64,000 nt of DNA from Mycolicibacterium sp. HK-90. GTDB taxonomy: Bacteria; Actinomycetota; Actinomycetes; Mycobacteriales; Mycobacteriaceae. The DNA is taken from contig NZ_CP129613.1 in the NCBI RefSeq assembly GCF_030486405.1, positions 3,100,001-3,164,000 on the forward strand, given 5' to 3'. The translations under genes were made by a program, and so were the position numbers. This document shows, one piece after another, positions 1-10,046 of the stretch (its first letter is position 1; the number at the start of each line of letters is the position of its first letter). Under the pieces are notes generated by a model. That model was not told the DNA's origin, did no database searches, and was given only the letters and a program-made list of their open reading frames with translations.

Positions 1-112
1 CGATGTCCGCGCGCCACCAGCCGTCCCCGGAGCGCGTCATCTCGTGCAGGGATCCGTCCACGTCGAGCCGCACGCGGTCGGGTGTCGGTGCCCACACGGC
101 GAACTCAGTCAT
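1..112 (-). CDS. treZ: Malto-oligosyltrehalose trehalohydrolase, N-terminal fragment
   Basis: Only the first 37 residues are present; the gene runs off the left edge. TreZ releases trehalose from maltooligosyl-trehalose in the cytoplasm, the last step of the TreX-TreY-TreZ route from glycogen. The ATG at 112 gives MTEFAVWAPTPDRV, a typical start of the N-terminal beta-sandwich domain of the TreZ family. The start overlaps the treY stop by 8 nt, so the two genes are probably translationally coupled. Identity rests on this short match and on position directly after treY. Confidence 0.85.
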   Translation of the reverse strand, partial: MTEFAVWAPTPDRVRLDVDGSLHEMTRSGDGWWRADI

Positions 113-2372
113 CGGTGCGCTCCAACAGCGCCACCGGTGAATCGGCGAGGAGTTCGGTCAGCGGCACCAGCCCCGTCCACCGACGGCCACTGAGCCGATC
201 CAGCCACTGTCCCTCGGGCAACGGCAACGCCGTGTCGGCCCAGCCGGTTTCGGCCAGCGCCACGGTCCACCGGCACACCGCCACCACGACGTCCTGGCCG
301 CGCTGAAACGCCACCAGGTGTGTCGCGGCACTACCGGTGGCCGGCAGCGGGGTGTAGCCACCGGCCAGGAATGTCTCCGGACGCGCGCGGCGAAGGGCCA
401 GTGCGGCCATGGTCACTCGCAGCTTGTCGTCGTCTCCACGCGCCACGGCGCCACGCAGAGCCGGATGGTCGACCGGGCGCCGATTGTCCGGATCGACCAG
501 GCTGTCCTCGGTCGTCTCGGTGCCCTGGTAGACGTCGGGGATGCCGGGTGCCGTGAGCTGAACGAGCTTCTGGCCCAGGATGTCGTTGCGGGCGTGGGCT
601 TCGAGCCTGCTCGCCAGCGCCGTCAGCTCGGTGGCGACCGGCCCGTCGAGTACCCGGTCCAGCCAGGCGTGCACCTCATTCTCGAAATCCACGTCGGGGT
701 CGTGCCAGGAGGTCCGGACGGCGGCCTCGCGCATCGCTTTCTCGGTGTAGCCGTGGAGCCGGTGGCGCAGCTCGTCGGTGACGCCGCCGTCCACCGGCCA
801 GACGCCGAAGATGTTCTGCCACAGGAACAAAGCGGTGGTGGTGTCCGGGGGAGTGGTCAGTGTGGCCCACCGTTCGACCGATTCGGCCCACGTCTGCGGT
901 ATCTGCGACAGCAGCCCGATGCGGGCGCGGACATCTTCGCCGCGCTTGGTGTCGTGGGTCGACAGCGTGGTCATCGTGAACGGCCAGGCCCGCACGCGGG
1001 TCGCGGCCCGCTGATGGAACTCGGCTGTCGTGACGCCGAACAGTTCAGGTGCCCCGCCGACCTCGTTGAGCGAGACCAGCCGGGCATCGCGGTAGAACAG
1101 GCAGTCCTCGATGGCCTTGGCGGTCGCCGCGCCGCACAGCTGATTGAACCGCGCTACCACCTCGGCGCTGGTGGACAGCGCCACCGCGATCATCGACAGG
1201 GCATCGGTGAGTTCGGGTGCGGCGCTGGAGGTTTCCTGCAGCGCGACCGGAAGGATCGCGGCCAGTGCCGGATAGTCACCGCGGTACACGCCGATCCGGC
1301 TGATCAGTGCGGCCACCGCCGTGGGGAGCAGGGGGTCATGGTGCGTGGCCCGCGCCGAGATGACGCGGCACAGCCGGCTCAACTCGCTGGCCAGGGTGTC
1401 GGTGACGGCCGCCGCCTTGAGCCGGTGTTCGGACTCGGAATGCGGGCGAGCGCTTGCCGTGGTGAGCGTGGCCTCGCCGGCGGGGGAGATGAACAGTCCA
1501 CCGACCTCGCGCAGCGCGTCGTATCCGGTGGTGCCATCGACCGGGAGTGACGCGTCCAGGCTTTCGTCGGGGGCCAGGATCTTCTCCGCCACGATCCAGG
1601 CGTCGGGACCGGTGAGCTCGCGCAACCAACGCAGATAGCCTGCCGGATCGGACAATCCGTCTGGATGGTCGATGCGCAGTCCGTCCACCAGTCCCTCGTC
1701 GAACCAGCGTTTGATCTCGACATGGCTGGCGTCGAAGACGCGGCGGTCCTCCTGGCGGAGCGCGGCCAGCGACGTGATCGAGAAGAATCGGCGGTACCCG
1801 CACACCCCGGTGCGCCATCCGGTCAACCGGTAGTGCTGACGGGCGTGCACCTCACTGCCGGTGCCGTGCCCCGTTCCCGGTGCGATGGGATACGCCAGAT
1901 CGCCCAGGCGCAGCACGTCGCCGTCGACCGTCAGGCTCCCGACGTCGGCGTCGGAACCCAGGACCGGCAACACGATCCGGCCATCGTCGAGATCCCAGTC
2001 GATGTCGAAGAAGTCGGCGTATTCAGACGCCCGGCCGTGCCGCAGCAGGTCCCACCACCAGTGGTTCTGTGCGGGGCGGTCGACGCCGACGTGGTTGGGG
2101 ACGATGTCCACGATCAGCCCCATGCCCCGGGCCCTGGCGGCTTCGGAGAGTCGCCGCAGACCGTCCGGGCCACCGAGGGCGGCCGACACCGTGGTCGGAT
2201 CGGTGACGTCATATCCGTGCGTCGAGCCGTCGGCCGCGGTCAGGATGGGTGACAGGTACAGATGCGAGACACCGAGCGTGTCGAGGTAGTCCAGCAGGTT
2301 CACCGCGTCATCGAATGTGCAGCAGTCCCCACGCATCTGGAGCCGATACGTGGACAGGACCGGGCGTGGCAT
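105..2372 (-). CDS. treY: Malto-oligosyltrehalose synthase
   Basis: TreY isomerises the reducing-end alpha-1,4 bond of maltooligosaccharides to an alpha,alpha-1,1 bond, giving maltooligosyl-trehalose. The 755-residue product has the expected family length. It starts with the characteristic STYRLQ stretch and keeps the GH13 motifs GYDVTD (about 53-58), DIVPNHVG (89-96) and GLRIDHPDGL (231-240), whose Asp235 is the expected nucleophile, followed by a later STHDTKRGEDVR motif. It lies 1 nt after treX and overlaps treZ by 8 nt, forming a compact treX-treY-treZ operon as in M. tuberculosis. It acts in the cytoplasm. Confidence 0.96.
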   Translation of the reverse strand: MPRPVLSTYRLQMRGDCCTFDDAVNLLDYLDTLGVSHLYLSPILTAADGSTHGYDVTDPTTVSAALGGPDGLRRLSEAARARGMGLIVDIVPNHVGVDRPAQNHWWWDLLRHGRASEYADFFDIDWDLDDGRIVLPVLGSDADVGSLTVDGDVLRLGDLAYPIAPGTGHGTGSEVHARQHYRLTGWRTGVCGYRRFFSITSLAALRQEDRRVFDASHVEIKRWFDEGLVDGLRIDHPDGLSDPAGYLRWLRELTGPDAWIVAEKILAPDESLDASLPVDGTTGYDALREVGGLFISPAGEATLTTASARPHSESEHRLKAAAVTDTLASELSRLCRVISARATHHDPLLPTAVAALISRIGVYRGDYPALAAILPVALQETSSAAPELTDALSMIAVALSTSAEVVARFNQLCGAATAKAIEDCLFYRDARLVSLNEVGGAPELFGVTTAEFHQRAATRVRAWPFTMTTLSTHDTKRGEDVRARIGLLSQIPQTWAESVERWATLTTPPDTTTALFLWQNIFGVWPVDGGVTDELRHRLHGYTEKAMREAAVRTSWHDPDVDFENEVHAWLDRVLDGPVATELTALASRLEAHARNDILGQKLVQLTAPGIPDVYQGTETTEDSLVDPDNRRPVDHPALRGAVARGDDDKLRVTMAALALRRARPETFLAGGYTPLPATGSAATHLVAFQRGQDVVVAVCRWTVALAETGWADTALPLPEGQWLDRLSGRRWTGLVPLTELLADSPVALLERTDD

Positions 2373-2373
2373 G

Positions 2374-4542
2374 TCAGGCCGTCTTGCGCAGTACGAGCAG
2401 TGACCGGGCCTGAAGGGAGATCTTCTCGCCCGCCGCTACGACGAGATCGGAATCGCCTGTCGGGCTGGCGGTGTCGAGATCGCCTGTCCACTGTGCCGCG
2501 TAGTCGCCGTTCGGTGTGACGAAATCCTGCTCGTGGTCATTGGCGTTGAAGCACAACAGGAAGGTGTCGTCGACCACGCGTTCTCCGCGGGCGTTCGGAG
2601 CCGGGATCGAATCTCCGTTGAGGAACACCGCGACGCAGGTGCCCAACCCGGTGCCCCAGTCCTCCGGGGTCATCTCGGTTCCCGCGGGGGTGAGCCACGC
2701 GATGTCGCGGACCTGATCGCCGCTGCGGATCGGCTTGCCCTCGAAGAACCGCCTGCGCCGAAACGCCGGATGACGCTTGCGGAATGCCAGCGCCTTGCGG
2801 GTGAACTCCAGGTGCTCGGCATTGGTCTCCAGCAGCGACCAGTCCATCCAGGACAGCTCCGAATCCTGGCAGTAGACGTTGTTGTTGCCCAGCTGGGTTC
2901 GGCCGATCTCGTCACCGTGGGCGATCATCGGGGTGCCCTGGGAGAGCATCAGTGTCCCCATGATGTTGCGCATCTGTTTGGCGCGTAACGCCAAGATCGC
3001 CGGGTCGTCGGTCGGTCCCTCGACACCGCAGTTCCACGAGCGGTTGTGGCTCTCGCCGTCGCGGTTGTCCTCACCGTTGGCCTCGTTGTGCTTCTCGTTG
3101 TAGGAGACCAGGTCGTTGAGGGTGAACCCGTCGTGGCAGGTGACGAAGTTGATGCTGGCACCGGGCCTGCGACCGGTGGCCTCATAGAGGTCTGAGGATC
3201 CGGTCAGGCGGGAGGCGAACTCACCCAGGGTTGCGGGCTCGCCCCGCCAGTAATCGCGCACAGTATCGCGATATTTCCCGTTCCACTCGGTCCACAAACC
3301 TGGGAAGTTGCCGACCTGGTAGCCGCCCTCGCCGACGTCCCACGGCTCGGCGATCAGCTTCACCTGGCTGACCACCGGATCCTGCTGGACGAGATCGAAG
3401 AACGCCGAAAGCCGGTCGACGTCATAGAATTCGCGAGCCAGGGTGGAGGCGAGGTCGAACCGGAAACCGTCGACATGCATCTCCAGCACCCAGTACCGCA
3501 GCGAGTCCATGATCAGCTGCAGCGTGTGCGGATGCCGCGCGTTCAGGCTGTTTCCGGTTCCGGTGAAATCCTTGTAGTACTCGGGCTGGCCGTCGAGCAG
3601 CCGGTAATAGGCCGCGTTGTCGATGCCGCGGAAGTTGATGGTCGGGCCGAGGTGGTTGCCTTCGGCGGTGTGGTTGTAGACCACGTCGAGGATGACCTCG
3701 ATACCCGCGTCGTGGAAGGCCTTGACCATGGTCTTGAACTCGGCCACCGCACCGCCGGCATGTCGGGTGGCCGCGTACTGGAAATGCGGGGCGAAGAAGC
3801 CGACGGTGTTGTAGCCCCAGTAGTTTCGCAGCCCGAGGTCGAGCAGTCGGTGGTCGTGCATGAACTGGTGTACCGGCATCAGTTCGATGGCCGTGATGTT
3901 CAGCGACTGGAGGTACTCGATGACCACCGGATGGCTCAGTCCCGCGTACGTGCCGCGGAGCTCTTCGGGAATTCCCGGGTGGGTCTGCGTCATGCCCTTG
4001 ACGTGGGCCTCGTAGATCACCGTGTCGTGGTACGGGGTCTTGGGCGCCCGGTCCGAGCCCCACTGGAAGAACGGGTTGATTACCACGCTGGTCATGGTGT
4101 GGCCCAGGGAGTCGATCCGCGGCGGCGTCCCGGTGCCGGCGGGTTCGGCCGACAGGTCGTAGGAGAACAGGGCCTGGCTGAAATCGAAGTCGCCGTGGAA
4201 CGACTTGCCGTAGGGGTCCAGCAGCAGCTTGCTCGGATCGCACCGATGTCCGGCACCCGGGTCCCACGGGCCGTACACCCGGTAGCCGTAGCGCTGGCCC
4301 GGGGTCACCGTCGGCAGGTAGGCGTGCCACACGTAGCCGTCGACCTCTTCGAGGTTGATCCGGTGTTCGGTGCCGTCCTTGGCGAGCAGGCACAGCTCAA
4401 CCCGTTCGGCGACCTCGGAGAACAACGAGAAGTTGGTGCCCGCGCCGTCGTAGGTCGCACCGAGAGGGTAGGCCTCACCGGGCCAGACGGTCGACATCGG
4501 CGTGGGTATTTGAGACGGCGATCCCGGAGACGACGGCGGCAT
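2374..4542 (-). CDS. treX: Glycogen debranching enzyme (isoamylase type)
   Basis: TreX/GlgX hydrolyses alpha-1,6 branches of glycogen, supplying linear maltodextrins to TreY. The protein opens with a CBM48-type domain (VWPGEAYPLGATYDGAGTNF) followed by a GH13 barrel with DVVYNH, DGFRFDLAS (nucleophile Asp), a Glu in LIAEPWDVG, and CHDGFTLNDLVSYNEKHNEA. I chose the ATG at 4542 (722 residues) because it lies 4 nt after the acyltransferase stop and has a weak GTGAGG ribosome site; the open frame extends to 4590, and an internal ATG at 4497 is also possible. It is the first tre gene of the operon. Confidence 0.94.
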   Translation of the reverse strand: MPPSSPGSPSQIPTPMSTVWPGEAYPLGATYDGAGTNFSLFSEVAERVELCLLAKDGTEHRINLEEVDGYVWHAYLPTVTPGQRYGYRVYGPWDPGAGHRCDPSKLLLDPYGKSFHGDFDFSQALFSYDLSAEPAGTGTPPRIDSLGHTMTSVVINPFFQWGSDRAPKTPYHDTVIYEAHVKGMTQTHPGIPEELRGTYAGLSHPVVIEYLQSLNITAIELMPVHQFMHDHRLLDLGLRNYWGYNTVGFFAPHFQYAATRHAGGAVAEFKTMVKAFHDAGIEVILDVVYNHTAEGNHLGPTINFRGIDNAAYYRLLDGQPEYYKDFTGTGNSLNARHPHTLQLIMDSLRYWVLEMHVDGFRFDLASTLAREFYDVDRLSAFFDLVQQDPVVSQVKLIAEPWDVGEGGYQVGNFPGLWTEWNGKYRDTVRDYWRGEPATLGEFASRLTGSSDLYEATGRRPGASINFVTCHDGFTLNDLVSYNEKHNEANGEDNRDGESHNRSWNCGVEGPTDDPAILALRAKQMRNIMGTLMLSQGTPMIAHGDEIGRTQLGNNNVYCQDSELSWMDWSLLETNAEHLEFTRKALAFRKRHPAFRRRRFFEGKPIRSGDQVRDIAWLTPAGTEMTPEDWGTGLGTCVAVFLNGDSIPAPNARGERVVDDTFLLCFNANDHEQDFVTPNGDYAAQWTGDLDTASPTGDSDLVVAAGEKISLQARSLLVLRKTA

Positions 4543-4546
4543 GGCC

Positions 4547-6715
4547 TCACCACCAACCGGTGGCCGCCGCCAATTGACGACCCAGCTCACTCGTCATCGT
4601 GCGCATATACGTCGTGGAGAGGTGATGGGAATCGTGATACATCAACACATTTCCCTCCACCACGCGGCAGTAGTCCTTACGGCACACCGCATCGCTCATG
4701 TCGAGTGGCTTGAGCAGAGGGAACCTCCCGACGAAGTCCAGCGTGGGGTTGTGGTCGGAGAGTACCTTGGACCGGTCGATGCCGCAGGAGATGGCGTCAC
4801 CACCGTTGGCCAGGCAGTCATAGGGGAAGTACGGCTTGCCGTTTCGGGTCAGCCACGGCGTGTCGCGCATGGCCAGGATCGGAATGTTGTTCTTGGAGAG
4901 GGTTTCCCAGATTCCGATGTAGGTACCCGGCATCACGTCGCCGGGTTTGATGTTCCATGGGCGGGTCGAGGTGGTGAACACGTACTCGGGGTGATCGGTG
5001 ATCAGCTGGGCCATCACCTTGTCGTTCCACTCACGGCATTTCGGATACGGGCGGTTGTCGCCCATCACGAGTGGTGTTTCCTCGGTGGTCAGCGGGCAGC
5101 CCATCTTGAGATAGGTGACCACCTTGAAGTTGTGCAGGCGGCCCAGCAGGTCGAGCGCGGTGATCCAGTGCTCGGCGTGCGATCCGCCGGCCACCGCGAT
5201 GGTCCGCGCTGCGGCCTTGTCGCCGTAGGTGCAGTTGATCACGTCGGTGTTGCCGAAATCGCTGATGCAACCGTCGGTCGTGGACGCGGGCAGATCGTCT
5301 TTGGCCTCGAGCACCGTCGGGCGCATCGGCAGTTTGGGGACCCGCGCATGATCGATCAGGGCCCGGGCTCCCGGATAGTCGCGGGCGGACAATCCCGACA
5401 GTTCCTTGCCGCTGGCGCGCTGCACGGTGACATGCTCACGCCAGGTGAACGAGGTCGCGGTGAGCGCGACACCGAGCAGTCCGACGATGGACCCGAGAAC
5501 GATGGTGGGCCTGCGCATTCGGACTCGCAGCGGGACGACCGGCGCCGTGGTGGCGGCGTTCACCTTCTGCGGACGCAGCGGTTCTTCGATGTAGCGATTG
5601 GTGAGCCAGGCCAGTACCCCCGAGATCAGCAGGATGATCGTGCCCTCGAGGAAGTTGGCGCGGGTGTGGCCCGAGTAGGACAGCCAGAAGATCAGCAGCG
5701 GCCAATGCCAGAGGTACAGCGAGTAGGCCATCGATCCGAGCGAGACGAACGGTTTCGTCGCCAGCATCCGGTTGGGCGCCGGTAGCCGCTCGGCCGTGCT
5801 CGGATCGTCCATCCGGTTGGCGGCGGTCAGGATGAAGATGACCGTGGCGCCGACCGGTACCAGTGCCCAGGGGCCGGGGAACTCCTTCACCCCGTCGATC
5901 CACCAGCCGCATGACAGGATCGCCGCCAGCGACACGGTGGCCAGGATGGTGCGCAGCCACATCGGCCACCGCACAACCGGCACCAGCGCGCCGGCGAGTG
6001 CGCCCACCAGAAGTTCCCAGCCCCGCGCAAAGCTGTTGTAGTACGCCGTGGCCTGATCCGCGTTGTGCGCGATGATCGCGTACACGAACGAGGCGATCGT
6101 CAGCGCGCTCAGTAAAACGATGAACGCGACACGCAGGTGTCTGCCGAACACTCGCCGACCCAGGAAGGCGAACCCGAACATCAGGGCCAGGAACGCCACA
6201 TAGAACTGTCCCTGAACCGACATCGACCAGATGTGCTGGAGCGGACTGACCGCCTCACCGGCGCGAAGGTAGTCCGCGGCGGTGTTGGCCAGTTCCCAGT
6301 TCTGGAAGTAGCCCAGGCTCGCCAGACTTTGATCAGCAAACGCCTCCCAGCGGGTTTCCGGCTGGACCAGGATCGTCAGCACCGCACCCGCGGCAAGCAC
6401 TACGACGAGGGCGGGCAGCAACCGCCGCACCAATCGGACCACTTCCGAAAGGGGCTGCAGCGGGGCGTCCGGATTGAGCGCGATGCGCAGGATCTTGCCG
6501 CCGAAGAAGAATCCGGACAACGCAAGGAAAACGTCGACACCACCGGAAACCCGGCCGAACCAGATGTGGAACACCGCTACGAGAGCGATGGCGATGCCGC
6601 GCAGTCCGTCCAGATCATGGCGATAGAAGCCCGTCGTACGGGTGCCCATGGCCGCGCGTGGAACGGAACCGGATTCGGTGCCGGGCTCCGTCCGGGGGGC
6701 GTCAAGGGTCTTCAT
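4547..6715 (-). CDS. Membrane acyltransferase (acyltransferase-3 with SGNH domain, OafA type)
   Basis: This is an integral membrane O-acyltransferase predicted to acylate an envelope or exported carbohydrate. Residues from about 30 to 400 form roughly ten membrane segments, beginning [18 protein letters not shown], the family signature. The C-terminal half is an SGNH-hydrolase-like domain with AGGSHAEHW carrying the Ser and DSHHLS carrying the Asp/His pair. It corresponds to the Rv1565c position beside treX. The start at 6715 is preferred; upstream ATGs at 6739 and 6856 remain open, and 6856 would overlap bioA. A TAAATT hexamer lies 10 nt before the chosen ATG. Substrate is unknown; the tre neighbourhood suggests a trehalose-related glycolipid but does not prove it. 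Confidence 0.85.
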   Translation of the reverse strand: MKTLDAPRTEPGTESGSVPRAAMGTRTTGFYRHDLDGLRGIAIALVAVFHIWFGRVSGGVDVFLALSGFFFGGKILRIALNPDAPLQPLSEVVRLVRRLLPALVVVLAAGAVLTILVQPETRWEAFADQSLASLGYFQNWELANTAADYLRAGEAVSPLQHIWSMSVQGQFYVAFLALMFGFAFLGRRVFGRHLRVAFIVLLSALTIASFVYAIIAHNADQATAYYNSFARGWELLVGALAGALVPVVRWPMWLRTILATVSLAAILSCGWWIDGVKEFPGPWALVPVGATVIFILTAANRMDDPSTAERLPAPNRMLATKPFVSLGSMAYSLYLWHWPLLIFWLSYSGHTRANFLEGTIILLISGVLAWLTNRYIEEPLRPQKVNAATTAPVVPLRVRMRRPTIVLGSIVGLLGVALTATSFTWREHVTVQRASGKELSGLSARDYPGARALIDHARVPKLPMRPTVLEAKDDLPASTTDGCISDFGNTDVINCTYGDKAAARTIAVAGGSHAEHWITALDLLGRLHNFKVVTYLKMGCPLTTEETPLVMGDNRPYPKCREWNDKVMAQLITDHPEYVFTTSTRPWNIKPGDVMPGTYIGIWETLSKNNIPILAMRDTPWLTRNGKPYFPYDCLANGGDAISCGIDRSKVLSDHNPTLDFVGRFPLLKPLDMSDAVCRKDYCRVVEGNVLMYHDSHHLSTTYMRTMTSELGRQLAAATGWW

Positions 6716-6792
6716 GGTCGAGGCCAATTTACCTAACATCGGCCTGCCGCTCACATTTCGGATGGGTGCGTCACACCCGGTGAGCAAAGGGC

Positions 6793-6806
6793 TAGGCTGC
6801 CCGACT
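6793..6806 (+). promoter_or_regulatory. bioA promoter -10, leaderless type
   Basis: TAGGCT (6793-6798) fits the TANNNT -10 element and ends 8 nt before the GTG of bioA. Transcription would start at or next to the start codon. No Shine-Dalgarno is visible, which agrees with a leaderless message. No BioQ-type palindrome is seen here, unlike before bioF and bioB. Confidence 0.5.
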
Positions 6807-8105
6807 GTGGCTGAGCTGACCCCGGCGCAGATCAACGCCATCGACGCGGCCCACATTTGGCATCCCTACAGCGCCATGGGCGCGGATGCGCTGCCCCCGG
6901 TGGTGGCGGTCGGGGCCAAGGGCGCGTGGCTGACTGTGATCGACCCTACCGACGGTGCACCGATCGAGGTTCTGGACGCCATGGCGTCCTGGTGGACGGC
7001 CGTGCACGGACACGGACATCCGGTGCTGGACCGCGCCATCAACGACCAGCTCGCCACGATGAACCACGTGATGTTCGGCGGGCTCACCCACGAGCCGGCC
7101 GCGCGGCTCGCCCAGTTGTTGGTGGACCTCACCCCAGACGGCCTGGAGACGGTGTTCTTCAGCGATTCCGGCTCGGTGTCGGTCGAGGTGGCGGTGAAGA
7201 TGGCGCTGCAGTACTGGCGCAGCCTCGGCCGTGGTTCCAAGCACCGTCTGATGACCTGGCGCGGCGGATATCACGGGGACACGTTCACCCCGATGAGCGT
7301 GTGCGACCCCGACGGCGGCATGCACTCGCTGTGGACCGATGTTCTGGTGCCCCAAATTTTCGCCCCACCGGTTCCCGCCGACTACCAACCGTCATACATC
7401 GAGGCGTTCGAGCGACAGTTGACCGAACATGCCGACGAGCTCGCCGCAGTGATCGTCGAACCGGTCGTGCAGGGCGCCGGAGGCATGCGTTTTCACGATC
7501 CGCGTTACCTGTCGGATCTGCGCGCGATCTGCGATCGCCACGACGTGTTGTTGATCTTCGACGAGATCGCCACCGGTTTCGGGCGCACCGGAAAGCTGTT
7601 CGCCGCTGAGCACGCCGGAGTCAGCCCCGACATCATGTGCGTGGGCAAGGCGCTGACCGGCGGTTACATCACCCTGGCCGCCACGTTGTGCACGCGTGAG
7701 GTCGCGCAGACGATCAGCTCGGGTGAGCCGGGCGCCCTGATGCACGGCCCCACGTTCATGGCGAACGCGCTGGCCTGCGCGGTCGGAGTGGCTGCCGTGG
7801 AACTGCTGGTCGCCGGAGACTGGCAGGCCCGGGTGCGCGAGATCGGGGAGGGGCTGCGCCGCGGCCTGGAGCCGGCGAGGGAGCTTTCCGGGGTCGCCGA
7901 TGTCCGCGTGCTCGGTGCCATCGGCGTGATCGAGATGCGCGAGCCGGTGAACATGCGGGTGGCCACGCTGGCGGCCTTGAGCCACGGGGTGTGGCTGCGG
8001 CCTTTCGGCAAGTTGATCTATGCCATGCCGCCGTTCATCTGCACGCCTCAGGAGGTCGAACAGATCACCACGGGCATGGTCGGTGTCGCGCGTGCACTAA
8101 CCTGA
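6807..8105 (+). CDS. bioA: Adenosylmethionine-8-amino-7-oxononanoate aminotransferase
   Basis: BioA transfers the amino group of S-adenosylmethionine to 7-keto-8-aminopelargonate to give 7,8-diaminopelargonate in biotin synthesis. The 432-residue protein is a fold-type I PLP enzyme: [10 protein letters not shown] near the N-terminus, [18 protein letters not shown] around the PLP-binding Asp, and Schiff-base Lys281 in VGKALTGGY. The GTG at 6807 is chosen over upstream in-frame starts because it begins VAELTPAQI, as in relatives, and follows a -10 element by 8 nt. It is divergent from the acyltransferase and followed by bioF after a 117-nt repeat-containing gap. Confidence 0.96.
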   Translation: MAELTPAQINAIDAAHIWHPYSAMGADALPPVVAVGAKGAWLTVIDPTDGAPIEVLDAMASWWTAVHGHGHPVLDRAINDQLATMNHVMFGGLTHEPAARLAQLLVDLTPDGLETVFFSDSGSVSVEVAVKMALQYWRSLGRGSKHRLMTWRGGYHGDTFTPMSVCDPDGGMHSLWTDVLVPQIFAPPVPADYQPSYIEAFERQLTEHADELAAVIVEPVVQGAGGMRFHDPRYLSDLRAICDRHDVLLIFDEIATGFGRTGKLFAAEHAGVSPDIMCVGKALTGGYITLAATLCTREVAQTISSGEPGALMHGPTFMANALACAVGVAAVELLVAGDWQARVREIGEGLRRGLEPARELSGVADVRVLGAIGVIEMREPVNMRVATLAALSHGVWLRPFGKLIYAMPPFICTPQEVEQITTGMVGVARALT

Positions 8106-8115
8106 ACGGTGTTCA
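8098..8115 (+). promoter_or_regulatory. bioF promoter -10 with BioQ operator
   Basis: TAACCT (8098-8103) fits a TANNNT -10 element and runs into the perfect 5-3-5 inverted repeat TGAAC-GGT-GTTCA (8103-8115). The same arrangement, TAGCCT followed by the identical palindrome, lies before bioB. BioQ regulators of Corynebacterium and Mycobacterium bind sites of this TGAAC-N3 form (family knowledge). The operator overlaps the bioA stop codon (8103-8105), so the bioF promoter sits at the end of bioA. Confidence 0.75.
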
Positions 8116-8195
8116 ACTGTCGGCACCGCCGACGTGTTCAACTGTCGGCACCGCCGACGTGTTCAACTGTCGGCACCGCCGACGCGTTCAACTGG
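8109..8195 (+). repeat. Three tandem 25-bp repeats plus a partial fourth, bioA-bioF gap
   Basis: Identical units lie at 8109-8133, 8134-8158 and 8159-8183, each beginning GTGTTCAACTGTCGG; a diverged partial unit (GCGTTCAACTGG) follows at 8184-8195. The first unit starts inside the BioQ palindrome, so every copy carries the right half-site GTTCA. As 25 is not a multiple of 3, the units are read in different frames, which argues against a coding role. No spacers are present, so it is not a CRISPR array. Confidence 0.95.
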
Positions 8196-8222
8196 CCCGC
8201 CGGGTTCACCGAGGAGCACCGC

Positions 8223-9371
8223 GTGACACGCACCGACCTTTCACCGCTGGCCTGGCTGGCCGGTGTCGAGCAGCAGCGCCGGAACGCCGGGCTGCGTCGC
8301 GAGCTGCGCACCCGCCCGGCCGTCGCCACCGAACTCGATCTCGCCTCCAACGACTACCTGGGCCTGTCGCAGCACCCGGCGGTCCTCGACGGCGGGGTCG
8401 AGGCGTTGCGCACCTGGGGGGCGGGGGCCGGAGGATCGCGGCTCGTCACCGGGAACACCGAACTACACGAGGGATTCGAGGCGGCGCTGGCGATGTTCGT
8501 CGGCGCCGAATCGGCGCTGGTCTTCTCCTCGGGATACACGGCGAACCTGGGCGCCGTCGTCGCGCTGTCGGGCCCCGGCTCGCTGTTGGTGTCCGACGCA
8601 CTCACCCACGCCTCTCTGGTTGATGCCTGCCGGCTCTCGCGCGCGCGGGTGACCGTCACACCGCACCGCGATGTGGACGCGGTCGACGCCGCGCTGTCGG
8701 CCCGCACCGAGGAACGTGCGGTGGTGCTGACCGAATCGGTGTTCAGCGCCGACGGGGTGCTGGCGCCGCTGCGTGAGCTGCACGTGGTCTGCCGGCGCCA
8801 CGGCGCACTGTTGCTCGTCGACGAGGCGCACGGCCTCGGCGTGCGCGGCGCGGGCGGGCAGGGCCTGCTGTACGAGGCCGGCCTGGCCGGAGCGCCCGAC
8901 GTGGTGATGACGACGACGCTGTCCAAGGCACTGGGTAGCCAGGGCGGTGTGGTGCTCGGCCCGGAAGCGGTGCGTGCCCACCTGATCGACGCGGCCCGGC
9001 CGTTCATCTTCGACACCGGGTTGGCGCCGGCCGCGGTCGGTGCCGCCTGGGCCGCGCTGCGGGTGCTGATCGCAGAACCTCACCGGGCTCGCTCGGTCTT
9101 GGATCGTGCCGCCGAATTGGCCCGGGTCTCCGGGGACACCGCGGTGCCGGACTCGGCGGTCGTCTCGGTCATCCTCGGCGAACCCGAGGTCGCGGTGGCC
9201 GCCGCGGCAGCCTGTCTGGACCGTGGCGTGCGGGTGGGCTGCTTCCGCCCGCCGACGGTTCCCGAGGGCACGTCGCGGCTGCGCCTGACGGCCCGGGCCT
9301 CGCTGACCGCCGACGAGATGGACCTGGCCCGACAGGTGTTGACCGAGGTTCTGGCCGAGGCCCGAGCGTGA
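8223..9371 (+). CDS. bioF: 8-amino-7-oxononanoate synthase
   Basis: BioF condenses pimeloyl-ACP or pimeloyl-CoA with L-alanine, releasing CO2 to form 7-keto-8-aminopelargonate. The 382-residue protein is an alpha-oxoamine synthase with [13 protein letters not shown] near the start, [11 protein letters not shown], and the PLP-lysine K235 in [12 protein letters not shown]. The GTG at 8223 follows a GAGGAG ribosome site; the longer open frame to 8109 merely reads through the repeats. It overlaps bioD by 4 nt. A likely BioQ operator about 110 nt upstream suggests biotin-responsive repression of bioF-bioD. Confidence 0.96.
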   Translation: MTRTDLSPLAWLAGVEQQRRNAGLRRELRTRPAVATELDLASNDYLGLSQHPAVLDGGVEALRTWGAGAGGSRLVTGNTELHEGFEAALAMFVGAESALVFSSGYTANLGAVVALSGPGSLLVSDALTHASLVDACRLSRARVTVTPHRDVDAVDAALSARTEERAVVLTESVFSADGVLAPLRELHVVCRRHGALLLVDEAHGLGVRGAGGQGLLYEAGLAGAPDVVMTTTLSKALGSQGGVVLGPEAVRAHLIDAARPFIFDTGLAPAAVGAAWAALRVLIAEPHRARSVLDRAAELARVSGDTAVPDSAVVSVILGEPEVAVAAAAACLDRGVRVGCFRPPTVPEGTSRLRLTARASLTADEMDLARQVLTEVLAEARA

Positions 9372-10045
9372 GCACGCTGGTCGTCACCGGGACCGACACC
9401 GGCGTCGGGAAGACGGTGACGACCGCCGCACTGGCCTGTGCGGCACGGCTGGCCGGCGTCGACGTCGCGGTGTGCAAGCCGGTGCAGACCGGAACGGTGG
9501 ACGGCGACAACGATCTCGGTGAGGTGAGCCGGCTCTCCGGGGTGGCCGACCTGCACGGCGGTTGGCGTTATCCGGAACCGCTGGCCCCCCTCGCGGCCGC
9601 GCAGCGGGCCGGGCTCGCATTGCCTACTCGCGCCGAGCTGGTGGACGCGGTCCGCGCGGCCGAGCGGCCCGGCGGGTTCACCCTCGTCGAGGGCGCCGGG
9701 GGTCTGCTCGTCGAACTGGGCGACGCCGGTGTCACCGTGCGCGATCTGGCGGCTGACCTCTCGGCAGCTGTCCTGGTGGTGGTCTCACCCGGCCTGGGCA
9801 CGCTCAACCACACCGCTTTGACATTGGAATCCCTTGCCGGGCAGGGGATTCCCTGCGCCGGCCTGGTGATCGGTGCGTGGCCGTCGAACCCGGGTCTCGC
9901 CGAGTCGGGCAACCGGGAGGCGCTGGCCGAGCTGGCGCCCGTGCGCGCTGTGCTGCCCGCCGGCGCCGGCAGTCTGAGCGCATCGGAGTTCGAAGCGTTG
10001 TGCGTTGACGCCTTCGACCGGGACTGGCTGACCGGCCTGGTCTGA
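9368..10045 (+). CDS. bioD: Dethiobiotin synthetase
   Basis: BioD closes the ureido ring of 7,8-diaminopelargonate using CO2 and ATP. The 225-residue product begins with a classic P-loop, [11 protein letters not shown] (Gly and Lys at about 8-16), followed by CKPVQTG and the [10 protein letters not shown] motif of the family. Translation starts at a GTG that overlaps the bioF stop (GTGA), giving tight coupling. It is followed after 1 nt by a 2H phosphoesterase gene, the same order as Rv1569-Rv1570-Rv1571. Confidence 0.96.
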   Translation: MSTLVVTGTDTGVGKTVTTAALACAARLAGVDVAVCKPVQTGTVDGDNDLGEVSRLSGVADLHGGWRYPEPLAPLAAAQRAGLALPTRAELVDAVRAAERPGGFTLVEGAGGLLVELGDAGVTVRDLAADLSAAVLVVVSPGLGTLNHTALTLESLAGQGIPCAGLVIGAWPSNPGLAESGNREALAELAPVRAVLPAGAGSLSASEFEALCVDAFDRDWLTGLV

Positions 10046-10046
10046 C

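Noticed and set aside
8109..8195. The 25-bp repeats as a CRISPR array
   Set aside because: The units are directly adjacent with no spacers, and no cas genes are in the window.
8109..8222. N-terminal extension of BioF through the repeats
   Set aside because: The repeats would be read in three frames giving unrelated sequence, while the GTG at 8223 has GAGGAG upstream and matches the family N-terminus.
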